64,000 bases of DNA from Abditibacteriaceae bacterium (GCA_019239895.1 JAFAZH010000022.1:124001-188000), one strand, 5' to 3'; counted from the first letter of the stretch, positions 7,045 to 16,142 are shown. A program made the numbers and translations. The notes: generated from the letters alone by a model not told the origin.

Positions 7045-7197
7045 CAACACAAAGGACACGAAGGTTGCACAGAGGGCACAAAAAGAAATAAAGCATTGAG
7101 GATGGAGAATCGAAGATCGTATGGCATCGCCGCTGTTGCTATCCTCTATCTTCTATCCTCAAATCTTCTTTGTGCCACCTCTGTGCCCTTTGTGTTG
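7045..7197. repeat. Nested word-repeat inverted element
   Basis: Two different words are nested. The outer arms are CACAAAGGACACGAAGG...GGGCACAAA and TTTGTGCC...CCCTTTGTGTTG. The inner arms are TTGAGGATGGAGAATCGAAG and ATCTTCTATCCTCAA. The inner word also occurs at 61142-61293. It lies between rpsI and the DUF71 gene. Confidence 0.7.
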
Positions 7198-7203
7198 AAA
7201 AGC

Positions 7204-7231
7204 AAAAAGCCTGCGACTTGTGCCGCAGGCT
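7204..7231 (-). terminator. Terminator of the ribosomal-protein operon
   Basis: Read on the minus strand: AGCCTGCG, an 8-base loop, CGCAGGCT, then TTTTTGC. The 8-bp GC-rich stem with a U-tract starts 26 bases after the rpsI stop and is a canonical intrinsic terminator. Confidence 0.85.
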
Positions 7232-7256
7232 TGATGAATCGGAAACGGCAAAGAGA

Positions 7257-7646
7257 TTAACGCTTTGAGAACTGGAAGCCACGACGGGCACGCTTGTGGC
7301 CGTATTTCTTGCGCTCTTTTACGCGAGGGTCGCGGGTCATAGCGTCAATGGCACGCATTTCGGGGCGTAATTCTTCGCTGTACTGCACCAGCGCCTTGGC
7401 AATGCCATGACGCAGGGCACCGGCCTGACCCGTTAAGCCACCGCCAGCAGCGGTCGCCTTGATGTCGAAGGTTGTTCCCTCCGGCAATTTACCCAAAGGC
7501 TGACGCGCCAACTGTTGCAGGGCAATACGCGGAAAATACTCTTCTATGGTTTTTTCATTGATGGTGATCTGGCCCGACCCTGGCATTATCCAGACGCGCG
7601 CGACGGCGTCTTTGCGCTTGCCCGTTCCGTAAAATGTATCTGGCAT
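7257..7646 (-). CDS. rpsI: 30S ribosomal protein S9
   Basis: A 129-residue protein starting MPDTFYGTGKRKDAVARVW, with the conserved GGG-TGQAGA-RHGIA core and the C-terminal tail KKYGHKRARRGFQFSKR that reaches the tRNA anticodon in the P site. Usual length. It follows rplM directly, the usual L13-S9 pair, and is the last gene before the operon terminator. An AGGAGAG ribosome-binding site precedes the ATG. Confidence 0.97.
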   Translation of the reverse strand: MPDTFYGTGKRKDAVARVWIMPGSGQITINEKTIEEYFPRIALQQLARQPLGKLPEGTTFDIKATAAGGGLTGQAGALRHGIAKALVQYSEELRPEMRAIDAMTRDPRVKERKKYGHKRARRGFQFSKR

Positions 7647-7674
7647 CTATCTCTCCTTGCTACTAACTACTGAT

Positions 7675-8136
7675 TCAACCGACTTGAAGCGTCTCCACGT
7701 TCAAAGACTGGGGACGTTGCGCGGCGTGGGGATGCTCCGCACCGGCATAGACGTGGAGTTTGCGCGCCTGCGCCCGGCCCAGCGTATTATGCGGCAGCAT
7801 ACCCGTCACGGCCTCTTCCAGAACGCGCACTGGGTGCTTCACCAGCATCGTCTTGGCATCCATGCGCTTCAAGTTACCTGGACGAATGGACGCACGATAG
7901 TAAATCTTCTGTTCCAGCTTATTGCCAGTGAAGATTGCCTTGTCCGCGTTGACGATCACTACGAAATCGCCAGTGTCTATCGAGGGTGTAAATTGCGGCT
8001 TATGCTTGCCACGTAACACATGCGCCACCCGCGATGCCAAACGCCCCACGGTCTGCCCCGTCGCGTCTACGATGTACCAACTCCGCTCAATGTCGGCGGG
8101 CTTGGCATGATAAGTCTTTGTTTGTATGCTTGCCAT
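7675..8136 (-). CDS. rplM: 50S ribosomal protein L13
   Basis: A 153-residue protein with the family signature ([38 protein letters not shown], and [26 protein letters not shown]). L13 is an early assembly protein of the large subunit. It is followed 28 bases later by rpsI and preceded by truA, the common TruA-L13-S9 order. Confidence 0.97.
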   Translation of the reverse strand: MASIQTKTYHAKPADIERSWYIVDATGQTVGRLASRVAHVLRGKHKPQFTPSIDTGDFVVIVNADKAIFTGNKLEQKIYYRASIRPGNLKRMDAKTMLVKHPVRVLEEAVTGMLPHNTLGRAQARKLHVYAGAEHPHAAQRPQSLNVETLQVG

Positions 8137-8158
8137 TATTTTGCCACCTAAAATGTCT

Positions 8159-8908
8159 CTAGTACTTAACTTCTACTAAACATAATCCCTGCGGCGGTGC
8201 GGGAGGCGGACACTTGGTGCGGTCTCGCCCTGCCATTAGCCGCTGGATATTTTCACTTTTTAACTTGCCCTGCCCGACCTCTAGGAGCGCACCGACAATA
8301 TTGCGCACCATTTGATATAAAAATGCATCCGCTTCAATCTCGACTTCAACTAGGGATGAACCCAGAATGTCGTCTCGACAGCGTACTTCTAATTTTTTAA
8401 CTGTTCGCACCGTGCTGCTTGTCGGGCTACCCGCCGACTGCCACGCCGCGAAATCATGTTGGCCAATAAACGCCCCCGTTGCCTCTTGCATGGCTGCCAC
8501 ATCCAGCGCATCGCGCACATGGCCTGCCATCTGCCTCAACAACGGATTCGCAATTGGCGCGTTATCAATCAGGTAACGATACCTGCGACTCTGCGCCGAA
8601 AAGCGCGGATGAAAACTTCCATCCACTTCACGCGCCGACAGCACCCGCACGGCCCGATCCAACACTTGGTTCAACGCCAGGGGCACCCGCTCTGCCGGAA
8701 TCTGGTTCTCCGTCTCAAACCGACCACACTGCCCGGTGGCATGAACCCCGCTATCCGTGCGCCCCGCCAGCACCACTGGCGCAGGGTGCTTCAGCACGAC
8801 GCTTAGTGCCCGTTCCAGTTCCCCCTGCACACTCGGCCCATTGCTCTGTCGCTGCGAGCCACAAAAGTCTGTGCCATCGTAAGCAACGATAAAAGCAATG
8901 TAGCGCAT
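8159..8908 (-). CDS. truA: tRNA pseudouridine(38-40) synthase TruA
   Basis: A 249-residue enzyme that isomerises uridines in the tRNA anticodon arm. The catalytic aspartate is in [12 protein letters not shown]. Other conserved segments are [16 protein letters not shown] near the N-terminus, SRRYRYLI, and [22 protein letters not shown]. Normal length. Sits between rplQ and rplM in the operon. Confidence 0.96.
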   Translation of the reverse strand: MRYIAFIVAYDGTDFCGSQRQSNGPSVQGELERALSVVLKHPAPVVLAGRTDSGVHATGQCGRFETENQIPAERVPLALNQVLDRAVRVLSAREVDGSFHPRFSAQSRRYRYLIDNAPIANPLLRQMAGHVRDALDVAAMQEATGAFIGQHDFAAWQSAGSPTSSTVRTVKKLEVRCRDDILGSSLVEVEIEADAFLYQMVRNIVGALLEVGQGKLKSENIQRLMAGRDRTKCPPPAPPQGLCLVEVKY

Positions 8909-8975
8909 GGTCTTTGGGCTTGGGCTTTTGGTCTTTGACGTGAACTCAAAGACCTAAGACCAAAAGCCTAAGACC
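8909..8975. repeat. Word-repeat inverted element (truA-rplQ gap)
   Basis: GGCTTTTGGTC pairs with GACCAAAAGCC, and GGTCTTTGA with TCAAAGACC. The word GGTCTTTGGGCTTG is iterated. It fills the gap between rplQ and truA. Confidence 0.75.
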
Positions 8976-8984
8976 GCGAGGATT

Positions 8985-9473
8985 CTACTCAACGAGTAAC
9001 AGCACAGCGCGTGGGGCCGCATCGCCACGACGCGGAGCCAACTTCACAATGCGGGTGTAGCCGCCATTGCCGCCCGGCGCATCTTTGGCGCGATTGCGAT
9101 AGCGCGGTGCAATGTCAGTGAACAGCTTATTCAGAATCTCGCGCTCAGGATGCTCCGCCTCACGAAATGCCTTCACCGATTGGTTGCGGCGCACCGCCAT
9201 TGGGTTGTTAGCCTTACGCTTCTCAAACTTCGCCTTGCTTTCGGATGGCATCGGTGGCTTCTGGATATAACGCTCCACATAGCGACGATTCGCCACCGTG
9301 TCCTCTTTAGCCTTGGTGATGAGCTTCTCGGCAAGCGAGCGCACCTCTTTGGCACGAGCCTCGGTGGTAATCAGACGCTCGTGCATAAACAGCCCCTGCA
9401 CCTGATTCTTCAGCAAGGCCATACGCTGATCCGTTGGCTTATTCAATTTACGCTGTGCGACTTTATGTCTCAT
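8985..9473 (-). CDS. rplQ: 50S ribosomal protein L17
   Basis: A 162-residue protein. The first 120 residues are the conserved L17 domain (MRHKVAQRKLNKPTDQRMAL, LFMHERLITTEARAKEVRSLAEKLITKAK, and GGYTRIVKLAPRRGDAAPRAVLLLVE at the end). A lysine-rich insertion of about 35 residues (RYIQKPPMPSESKAKFEKRK) lies in the middle, making it longer than the roughly 120-residue norm. Follows rpoA, the usual order. Confidence 0.96.
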   Translation of the reverse strand: MRHKVAQRKLNKPTDQRMALLKNQVQGLFMHERLITTEARAKEVRSLAEKLITKAKEDTVANRRYVERYIQKPPMPSESKAKFEKRKANNPMAVRRNQSVKAFREAEHPEREILNKLFTDIAPRYRNRAKDAPGGNGGYTRIVKLAPRRGDAAPRAVLLLVE

Positions 9474-9499
9474 ATCTTTATCCTTCAGTTACTGGGGAT

Positions 9500-9588
9500 G
9501 GGACGCAAAGCTGCGCTACGCTAATTTCATGCGCTATTTAAAATTGCGTTTTAATGGCGCACGCAGTTAGCGAACAGAGTTAGCGTCC
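9500..9588. repeat. GGGACGC-family inverted element, copy 1
   Basis: Begins GGGACGCAAAGCTGCGCTAC and ends GTTAGCGTCC. Interior blocks CTAATTTCATGCGCTATTT and GCGCACGCAGTTAGCG recur at 25810-25913 and partly at 47059-47163. It fills most of the rplQ-rpoA gap. Confidence 0.7.
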
Positions 9589-9597
9589 TATCTAATC

Positions 9598-10569
9598 TTA
9601 TACTTCCAGCGTTTCGGCATCAGGCGTTGAACGACGCATCTCGAAGCCGTATTCACGCAACTTGTCACGCACTTCATCCAGCGACTTGCTGCCGAAGTTA
9701 CGGATGTTCATCAACTCTTCTTCAGGATAGTTGCGCAACTCTTCGAGCGTCTCGATACCCTGCCGCTTCAGGCAGTTGTAAGTGCGGTTCGAGAAGTCCA
9801 GATCGTCAATCTTGATGTCACGCGCCCGGCCTGCATCGCTGCCAGCACCATCGAGCGGCATGTATTCGGCCTGGCCTTCGACTTCCGCAAAGAGCTGCAA
9901 GTAGTGCGTCATGATCTGCGCGGCCTGCGAAATCGCGGCTCCTGGCGACAGCGCACCATTGGTCGAAACTTCAATCACCAGGCGATCCAACTCGGTCTGC
10001 TGACCCACACGAGTCGGCTCAACATAGTAGTTGACACGGCTGATCGGCGAATAAATCGCGTCAATCGGAATGGTGCCAATCGTCTTGCTGCGCTCCTGCA
10101 TCCCGGACGGCACATAGCCCTTACCCGATTCGATGGTCAGCACGGCATCAAAACGTGCATCGCCCCGCGAGAGGGTCGCAATGGTCTTTTCCGGCGAAAT
10201 AATTTGCAGGTTCGGCGGTAACTGCACGTCCGCACCTGTAATGCGACCTTCACCCTGCTTGTCAATACGCGCCGCCACTGGCCCTTCCAGACGACCATTG
10301 AGCGACTTAATCGAAATGCCCTTCAAGTTCAGGACAATATCCATCATGTCCTCAACGACTCCGGGCAACGTCGAAAACTCGTGTTGCACACCCTGCACCT
10401 GCACAGCGGTAATCGCCACGCCCTCAATCGAGGACAGGAGCACCCGGCGCAAGCTGGCTCCTAAAGTGTGACCATAACCTTTATCTAACGGCTCGACAGC
10501 GAACTTCCCGTAATTTTCTGTCTGCTGTAAAATCCGAATGCGCGGTTGGTTTTGAGAAACGTTAAACAT
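9598..10569 (-). CDS. rpoA: RNA polymerase subunit alpha
   Basis: A 323-residue protein with the N-terminal assembly domain (residues about 10-235, with NYGKFAVEPLDKGYGHTLGASLRRVLLSSIEG), a linker, and the C-terminal domain (about 250-310, with FSNRTYNCLKRQGIETLEELR and MNIRNFGSKSLDEVRDKL) that contacts UP elements and activators. Lies in the usual place between rpsD and rplQ. The gap upstream holds a small IR at 10679-10709 and an AT-rich stretch that could hold an internal promoter (TATAAT at 10643-10648 on the minus strand, no good -35 box). Confidence 0.97.
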   Translation of the reverse strand: MFNVSQNQPRIRILQQTENYGKFAVEPLDKGYGHTLGASLRRVLLSSIEGVAITAVQVQGVQHEFSTLPGVVEDMMDIVLNLKGISIKSLNGRLEGPVAARIDKQGEGRITGADVQLPPNLQIISPEKTIATLSRGDARFDAVLTIESGKGYVPSGMQERSKTIGTIPIDAIYSPISRVNYYVEPTRVGQQTELDRLVIEVSTNGALSPGAAISQAAQIMTHYLQLFAEVEGQAEYMPLDGAGSDAGRARDIKIDDLDFSNRTYNCLKRQGIETLEELRNYPEEELMNIRNFGSKSLDEVRDKLREYGFEMRRSTPDAETLEV

Positions 10570-10726
10570 AGTTTTAATAATTTATCGGTTAGCCTCTACC
10601 CTGAGCGTTACCGATCTCAAAGCGGTTTCTCCTTGTCCGCAAATTATAAATTGTCAAAGATAATACAAGGCGATTGCCCCATCGCACCAAGCCCTGCCGG
10701 GCGCGATGGCACAGCCGCCAGAGGTT

Positions 10727-11344
10727 CTAACGAGAATAATACTCAACGATGAGCAACTCATTGATGCCTGGCTCGGCATCGTCGCGTTGCGGCAAGGCGA
10801 CCACTTCACCGGAGAGTTCGGCAGGGGTGTAGCTGAGCCAGTTGGGAACCCGCAAACGGCCCGCGCCACTTTCCACCAGAGTCTTAAAGTAAGGCAAGCG
10901 GCGACTTTCGGGGCGTACGGTGATTTTCTCGCCCGGCTTCACCGTGTAGGATGGGATGTTGGTCTTGCGGCCATTGACCATAATATGGCCGTGCGACACA
11001 ATCTGCCGCGCTTGGGCGCGGGATGAGCCAATGCCCATGCGATACACCACGTTATCCAACCGGCGCTCCAGCAACATAAACAGGTTGACGCCAGTTTCAC
11101 CCGGCTCCCGCCGCGCCTTCTCAAAGGTGCGGCTGAACTGCTTTTCCAGCAACCCATAGATGTAGCGTGCCTTCTGCTTTTCCCGCAGGCGCAGGGCGTA
11201 ATCCGATGTTTTTGCGTTGCGCGCTCCCGGCCCATGCTGCCCCGGCACAAAAGGCCGCTTTTTCAGAATGCGCTCACCCTTCTCGGTGATGCCGAAACCT
11301 AACCGACGGCTGACTCTTCCTACAGGTCCACGATACCTTGCCAC
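10727..11344 (-). CDS. rpsD: 30S ribosomal protein S4
   Basis: A 205-residue protein with [12 protein letters not shown], the [14 protein letters not shown]4 RNA-binding motif, [21 protein letters not shown] and the terminal IVEYYSR. The N-terminal region lacks the zinc cysteines, so it is the zinc-free form. S4 is a primary 16S rRNA binder. It lies between the secreted-protein insertion and rpoA. Confidence 0.97.
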   Translation of the reverse strand: MARYRGPVGRVSRRLGFGITEKGERILKKRPFVPGQHGPGARNAKTSDYALRLREKQKARYIYGLLEKQFSRTFEKARREPGETGVNLFMLLERRLDNVVYRMGIGSSRAQARQIVSHGHIMVNGRKTNIPSYTVKPGEKITVRPESRRLPYFKTLVESGAGRLRVPNWLSYTPAELSGEVVALPQRDDAEPGINELLIVEYYSR

Positions 11345-11452
11345 GAACTTCTCCTCAAACCTTCAAATTCTCGACTGTCTCAATAAGACTCGTCAATTTT
11401 TCGATTCAGCTAACGGACACTCTACCCGGCCCGTTAAGTTACCGCTTGCGCC

Positions 11453-12481
11453 TTATGGACGAGGCAGTAGCTGAAAAGAATCTAAAAACTTATTGGCATC
11501 CTGTTGAGCTTCCGGCGCTTCCGCCCTGGCTTTCGAGGCTACCACCATTACTTGATATAAACGCTGTTTCGCCAGATAGAGTCGGCCTCTGGAGACCATA
11601 CCCTCCGGCGTTTCCAATTGCAGTTCTCGACCTGTCGTATCCCCAGATACAACATCCTTCTCGCTGATTAACTTCAGCTTCGAGCCTTTTAAAATGCGAT
11701 CCCGTTCGCCATCCAGCACCTTCTTGGTTTCGACTTGAGTAATACTCGCCGGATAGTCGCTATAGCTCACACCGAATATACCGACCCCTGACATGGACAT
11801 ATAAGAGTAGCTTTTTACCTCGCCATAATCGGTGGGAATCGGCGGGTCTTGCTCTCCCTTGGGCGTCCCCGGCATCAACACCGAGAATCCTTCTTTGTCT
11901 GGCGCAAAGGTCTTCCACTCTACCTTCGGCGCAGGCGGCTGGTATTTTCCCAGAAACTGCAACGAACCCAGAAAGTCATCGGTCTCTTTTGAGTTACTAT
12001 CTTTAGCAGTCGCTACCACCGTCTCTTGATACAGCCGCTGCTTCACTAAATAGACACGCGCTTTAGCCACTACGCCATCTGGTGTCTGATAAGTCACCGC
12101 TCGACCAGGATACTCGCCCAACGTGATGCGCCGCTCACCCAACACCTTATTCTTCTTGTCGCCTTTGATGCCAGCATTGACGAACCCATTTAACACCTGG
12201 TCGGGACTCATCCAGGTCACGGACTCATCAAAGTCAATGTAGATTATTGAATAATCCACCACACCTTTATTCAGGTCAAAGATGTGGGTATCACCCTTGG
12301 TATTGGAAGTGCCAGTCTGCTCCGTCGGCGTGCCTGGCAACATGATGGAGAAATCACCTTTTTCCGAAGTGAACTTCTTCCAATCGGCTGCCTGGCTCCT
12401 GACAACGCAAGGCCCTGCCATCAAGCCTGACAGCAGTAAGCCCCACAAAATCCGCGTTTCACCCTTTCCAACGTGCATCAA
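11453..12481 (-). CDS. Secreted protein of unknown function with duplicated domain, inserted in the r-protein operon
   Basis: A 342-residue protein with an N-terminal hydrophobic export signal (ILWGLLLSGLMAGPCVVRSQAA). It then holds two copies of a roughly 140-residue domain, starting WKKFTSEKGDFSIMLPGTPT (about residue 34) and WKTFAPDKEGFSVLMPGTPK (about residue 186). Each continues through a GEVKSY/GDTHIF strand, an R-E/G-R segment, a TPxGxVxxxRxYLxKQRLYQ motif and ends SLQFLG/SFQLLP. The repeats are clear from the sequence. No enzyme signature is seen. It lies between rpsK and rpsD, where a gene for an exported protein is unusual. Confidence 0.85.
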   Translation of the reverse strand: MMHVGKGETRILWGLLLSGLMAGPCVVRSQAADWKKFTSEKGDFSIMLPGTPTEQTGTSNTKGDTHIFDLNKGVVDYSIIYIDFDESVTWMSPDQVLNGFVNAGIKGDKKNKVLGERRITLGEYPGRAVTYQTPDGVVAKARVYLVKQRLYQETVVATAKDSNSKETDDFLGSLQFLGKYQPPAPKVEWKTFAPDKEGFSVLMPGTPKGEQDPPIPTDYGEVKSYSYMSMSGVGIFGVSYSDYPASITQVETKKVLDGERDRILKGSKLKLISEKDVVSGDTTGRELQLETPEGMVSRGRLYLAKQRLYQVMVVASKARAEAPEAQQDANKFLDSFQLLPRP

Positions 12482-12506
12482 AAGATTTCTATTTCATAGT
12501 GCCAGG

Positions 12507-12536
12507 TATTTCAATGCCCGGCTTTAGACCGGCATT
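12507..12536. repeat. Partial copy of the CCGGGCATTGAAATACC repeat
   Basis: GGTATTTCAATGCCCGG, then a degenerate second half (ACCGGCATTCAAT). A fragment of the palindromic unit found whole at 43958 and 48019. Confidence 0.5.
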
Positions 12537-12539
12537 CAA

Positions 12540-12923
12540 TTACACGCGACGACGCTTGCGCGGGCGGCAACCATTATGGGGGATGGCGGTAACGTCGCGG
12601 ATCGCGCCAATTTCTAAGCCTGCTGCCTGCAAAGCGCGAATCGCTGTCTCACGGCCACTACCTGGCCCACGCACATAAACATCCACACGACGCATCCCGG
12701 CATCCATCGCGCGCCGGGCCACGTTCTGGGCTGCGACCTGGGCCGCAAAAGGTGTCCCCTTCTTGGTGCCCTTGAAACCAACGGTGCCTGCCGAAGCCCA
12801 ACCATAGCAATTGCCTTCGCCATCAGTGAGCGTGACAATCGTGTTGTTGAACGTGCTCTGAATGTAAGCCTGCCCCCTGGCCGCAGCTTTCTTTGCCTTA
12901 GTTCTTCCTCTTGGTTCTGCCAT
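12540..12923 (-). CDS. rpsK: 30S ribosomal protein S11
   Basis: A 127-residue protein with [20 protein letters not shown], the conserved [23 protein letters not shown] loop and the C-terminal [14 protein letters not shown]. Forms part of the platform that shapes the mRNA exit. Follows rpsM; the gap holds a word-repeat hairpin. Confidence 0.97.
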   Translation of the reverse strand: MAEPRGRTKAKKAAARGQAYIQSTFNNTIVTLTDGEGNCYGWASAGTVGFKGTKKGTPFAAQVAAQNVARRAMDAGMRRVDVYVRGPGSGRETAIRALQAAGLEIGAIRDVTAIPHNGCRPRKRRRV

Positions 12924-12943
12924 TATTGCCTCTTTATAGAGGC

Positions 12944-13027
12944 AGGGTCTGGGGGTTGGGGTCTGGGGTTTAGCTTAACCTTAATATCAGTCTCATGCTA
13001 AACCCGAAACCCTGAACCCCCTACCCC
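12944..13027. repeat. Word-repeat inverted element (rpsK-rpsM gap)
   Basis: GGGTCTGGGGTTTAGC faces GCTAAACCCGAAACCC with a few mismatches. The word GGGGTCTGGGG is iterated on the left and CCCTGAACCCCCTACCCC on the right. Confidence 0.7.
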
Positions 13028-13031
13028 GCCG

Positions 13032-13406
13032 TTATTTCTTGCTCCGCTTCACGCCCACTGTCTTACGCGGCCCTTTACGAGTGCGGGCGTTGGTCTTCGT
13101 CCGCTGGCCGCGCACGGGCAGGCCACGACGATGGCGCAACCCACGATAGCAGCCAATATCCACTAAACGCTTGATGTTGCCATTGACTTCACGGCGCAGG
13201 TCGCCTTCCACCCGATAATCGGCTTCAATGACTTCGCGCAAACGAGTGGCATCGGCATCGCTTAAATCGCGCACGCGGGTATCGGGACTAATCCCGGACA
13301 CTTCTAAAATACGCTGTGCCGAAGCTGGCCCCAAGCCATAGATGTAGGTCAGGGCAATTCCAATTTTTTTATCGCGGGGCAAATCAATCCCAGAAATACG
13401 TGCCAT
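13032..13406 (-). CDS. rpsM: 30S ribosomal protein S13
   Basis: A 124-residue protein. The start at [16 protein letters not shown] is chosen because GAAGGAG lies three bases before it. Conserved features are [56 protein letters not shown] and the basic C-terminus that contacts P-site tRNA. Confidence 0.97.
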   Translation of the reverse strand: MARISGIDLPRDKKIGIALTYIYGLGPASAQRILEVSGISPDTRVRDLSDADATRLREVIEADYRVEGDLRREVNGNIKRLVDIGCYRGLRHRRGLPVRGQRTKTNARTRKGPRKTVGVKRSKK

Positions 13407-13420
13407 AGTCTCCTTCAAAT

Positions 13421-13490
13421 AATTTTGAGTTTTAAGTCATGAATTCTGAATTACAGACAACTCAAAATTCAACATCCAAAACTCAAAATT
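13421..13490. repeat. Word-repeat inverted element (rpsM-rpmJ gap)
   Basis: AATTTTGAGTTTT (13421-13433) pairs perfectly with AAAACTCAAAATT (13478-13490). The inner part repeats TGAATT/AACTCAAAATTC words. The same word family recurs at five loci in this window. Confidence 0.8.
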
Positions 13491-13492
13491 CT

Positions 13493-13606
13493 CTAACCTT
13501 GCCGCTGCTTATGCTTTTTGGTCGTGCAGATCACGAGCACCTTACCGTGGCGGCGAATGATTTTACAGTTTTCACAACGTTTCTTAATAGATGCGCGGAC
13601 TTTCAT
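13493..13606 (-). CDS. rpmJ: 50S ribosomal protein L36
   Basis: A 37-residue protein starting [20 protein letters not shown]11 and C14, with C27 and H32 further on ([10 protein letters not shown]), form the zinc ribbon of the C+ type. Full family length. It lies between infA and rpsM, the usual order. Confidence 0.96.
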   Translation of the reverse strand: MKVRASIKKRCENCKIIRRHGKVLVICTTKKHKQRQG

Positions 13607-13657
13607 AGTAACCTCTTCAAAATCTCATTAGCCATCTGCAAACACAAATGACATCAT

Positions 13658-13876
13658 TTATTTGTAACGATAAAGAATGCGGCCACGCTTGAGGTCGTTC
13701 ACGTTCAGTTCCAGCAAAACGCGGTCACCGGGCAAGATTTTGATGAAGTTCATGCGAATCTTACCCGACACATGCGCCAGCACTTCATGGCCGTTTTCCA
13801 ACTGCACGCGAAACATCGCATTGGGCAGCGTCTCGCGCACGGTACCTTCAACTTCAACGCCTTTGTCTTTTGCCAT
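13658..13876 (-). CDS. infA: Translation initiation factor IF-1
   Basis: A 72-residue S1/OB-fold protein ([46 protein letters not shown]). Complete, normal length. It binds the A site of the 30S subunit during initiation. The map gene that often precedes infA is absent here. Confidence 0.97.
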   Translation of the reverse strand: MAKDKGVEVEGTVRETLPNAMFRVQLENGHEVLAHVSGKIRMNFIKILPGDRVLLELNVNDLKRGRILYRYK

Positions 13877-13959
13877 CAGCCTCCGAGGTCGTTTCGCCTC
13901 AATAGTTTTGCCGCTTAAACAACTCTTCTTAACCCGTCAGACACAACTCTTTAATTCTA

Positions 13960-14604
13960 TCACATCGCGGGCAACTCTGCACGCAAGCGTGCGCCCACTT
14001 CATCCCGGCTTCCTAAACCGGAAATCGTGTGGAGCAGACCATGTTCTCGATACCAGCCTAAAACTGGCTCCGTAATACGATGATAAACCGTTAAACGATG
14101 CCGCACCGTGGAAGGACGATCATCGTCCCTCGTCACTAAAGCACCTCGACACACGTCGCAAATTCCGCTAATCTTGGGCGGTTTGCTTTGCAAATGGTAA
14201 ATCGCGCCGCAGTTAGGGCACACCACCCGGCCCACTGCCCGGTCTACAATCAAATCGTCTGGCACATCAATCAGCAGCGCCGCATGAAGGGGCCGCTGCA
14301 AATTAGCCAATATCCCATCTAATGCCTGCGCCTGTTCAAGCGTGCGCGGATAGCCATCTAAGACAAACCCACTGCAATCATCCCGCGCCAGACGCTCACG
14401 CATCATATCATTGACGACAGCATCCGGCACCAGGTTGCCATGCGAGATGTACTCTTTCGCTAATTTTCCAAGTCCAGTTTCCGCTGCCATTTCAGCACGG
14501 AACAAATCGCCAGTCGCAATGTGGGGCACACCCAGCGACTCGGCCAACGTCTCAGCTTGCGTCCCTTTGCCGCTCCCCGGCGGCCCCAGTAAAACAAGGC
14601 GCAT
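13960..14604 (-). CDS. adk: Adenylate kinase, zinc-lid type
   Basis: A 214-residue enzyme that interconverts ATP plus AMP and two ADP. Walker-A loop GPPGSGKGTQAE (residues 7-18), NMP-binding RxE (FRAEMAAE), DGYPRTLEQA, and a lid with CPNCGAIYHL plus CDVC forming the four-cysteine zinc site. Follows secY, as in most Gram-positive and related operons. Confidence 0.96.
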   Translation of the reverse strand: MRLVLLGPPGSGKGTQAETLAESLGVPHIATGDLFRAEMAAETGLGKLAKEYISHGNLVPDAVVNDMMRERLARDDCSGFVLDGYPRTLEQAQALDGILANLQRPLHAALLIDVPDDLIVDRAVGRVVCPNCGAIYHLQSKPPKISGICDVCRGALVTRDDDRPSTVRHRLTVYHRITEPVLGWYREHGLLHTISGLGSRDEVGARLRAELPAM

Positions 14605-14698
14605 AGTGGTGAGTGGTAGAGAGTGAGTGGTGAATGGTGAGTGGTAAATTCACGACAGACCTTCACCACTGACTACTCACACCTCACCACTCACTCTG
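14605..14698. repeat. Word-repeat inverted element (adk-secY gap)
   Basis: AGAGTGAGTGGTGA (14620-14633) pairs perfectly with TCACCACTCACTCT (14684-14697). The word GAGTGGT/GTGGTGA is iterated five times in the left arm. Confidence 0.8.
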
Positions 14699-14700
14699 CA

Positions 14701-16041
14701 CTACAACCTTCCCTTATTCATCTGCTTGACCAAACCTTCATACTGCCGCATCTTCAATTGCTGGTCGAGGTTTTGCATAATCTCTAAGGCCACACCGACC
14801 ACGATCAGCAAGCTGGTGCCGCCAACCAGGGTGGAAGCACCGCCGGATGTGGTGCGCGGCAATTGCAGCAGTTCCGGTGCCCACCATTGCAAGAGAGCAA
14901 CAAAGGCTAAGAACAAGCCGCCAGCAAAGGTGATGCGGGTCAAAACGCGGTCAATGAAAAGCTGGGTTGGGCGACCTGGCGCGTAGCCCTGAATCTGCCC
15001 GCCATATTTCTTTAAGTTGTCCGCTAAGTCGCGCACATCGAAGATAACCGCCGTGTAGAAATAGGTGAAGCCCATCACTAAGGCGGCATACATCAGCGAG
15101 GCGAAGAGGCTACCCGGCGAGAACCAGTTGCTAATCGTGATCGCAATGTTATATCCGGTCTGTCCAACCGCAGTCGTGGGCAAGCTCTTTAGATACCATT
15201 GAGCGATTTGCCCAGGGAACAGCACAATAGAGACAGCAAAGATAATCGGAATCACACCAGCAGCGGCCATCTTGAGCGGCAGGTGCGAACGCTGCGCTTG
15301 CACCATGCGGCGTCCTGCCTGGCGTGGTGCATATTTCACCGGAATGCGGCGCTCACCCTGCGTTACATAGATGATGAAACAGACCGTGCCGATGAAGAGC
15401 GCAAGGAGCAAAATAAGCTGGAATGCATTAGCCAGCTTTACTAACTCGACCAGTTGTTGCGGCAAACGCGCTACGATACCGGCGAAGATAATAAAGGAGA
15501 TGCCATTGCCAACACCCTTCTGGGTGATCTGCTCGCCCAGCCACAGCAGAAACATAGTGCCTGCCGTCAGGCTCACTACGGTCGTGATGAAGTTCAGGGC
15601 ATTGGGAGCCAGCACGCCAAAAGCGGGACTCATAAAAGCCTTGGCGGCCACGCTCGCCTGTAACACCGTCAGGGCAATCGCCGACCAACGTGTCCACTGC
15701 GCCATTTTACGGCGACCATACTCGCCTTCTTGCTGAAGCTCCTTGAAATAAGGAAAAGCAATGGTGAGAATCTGAAAAACGATGCTCGACGTGATGTAGG
15801 GCATGATGCCCAGGGCCACTATAGATAAACGACGTAACGCGCCACCACCGAACATATCAATAAAGTCCAGGATGCCGCCACTCTTGGAAAACAGGTTAGC
15901 CAGCGCGTCCCGGTTGACATTTGGCAACGGAATATAAATCGCCAGAATATAAACCACCATCGCACCTAAGACAAATAGGATGCGATTGCGCAACTCTGGC
16001 ACACGCCATGACAAGATGAGAGGTTCTAAGGCTTTTTTCAT
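14701..16041 (-). CDS. secY: Preprotein translocase subunit SecY
   Basis: A 446-residue, ten-span membrane protein forming the Sec channel. The first span (ILFVLGAMVVYILAIYIPLP), the plug-region motif (LDFIDMFGGGALRRLSIVALGIMPYITSSI), GERRIPVKYA and the long C-terminal helices fit the family. Full length. It sits between rplO and adk. Confidence 0.96.
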   Translation of the reverse strand: MKKALEPLILSWRVPELRNRILFVLGAMVVYILAIYIPLPNVNRDALANLFSKSGGILDFIDMFGGGALRRLSIVALGIMPYITSSIVFQILTIAFPYFKELQQEGEYGRRKMAQWTRWSAIALTVLQASVAAKAFMSPAFGVLAPNALNFITTVVSLTAGTMFLLWLGEQITQKGVGNGISFIIFAGIVARLPQQLVELVKLANAFQLILLLALFIGTVCFIIYVTQGERRIPVKYAPRQAGRRMVQAQRSHLPLKMAAAGVIPIIFAVSIVLFPGQIAQWYLKSLPTTAVGQTGYNIAITISNWFSPGSLFASLMYAALVMGFTYFYTAVIFDVRDLADNLKKYGGQIQGYAPGRPTQLFIDRVLTRITFAGGLFLAFVALLQWWAPELLQLPRTTSGGASTLVGGTSLLIVVGVALEIMQNLDQQLKMRQYEGLVKQMNKGRL

Positions 16042-16109
16042 ATACTTACGTCTTTAAATCCGGCAGTCCGCCCGCCCCAACGATACATGAGCAGAAGAGA
16101 AACGCAACT

Positions 16110-16142
16110 CCTCCCCCTTAACAAGGGGGAGGTTGGGAGGGG
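16110..16142. repeat. CCTCCCCCTT hairpin element (secY-rplO gap)
   Basis: CCTCCCCCTT, loop AAC, AAGGGGGAGG is a perfect 10-bp hairpin, followed by GTTGGGAGGGGG, which can pair alternatively. A similar CCCC-rich hairpin lies at 45472-45524. Confidence 0.7.

Noticed and set aside
7028-7096. N-terminal extension of the DUF71 gene (MLYFFLCPLCNLRVLCVEY...)
   Set aside because: It is translated from the arm of the intergenic repeat; the conserved protein begins at the GTG at 7027.
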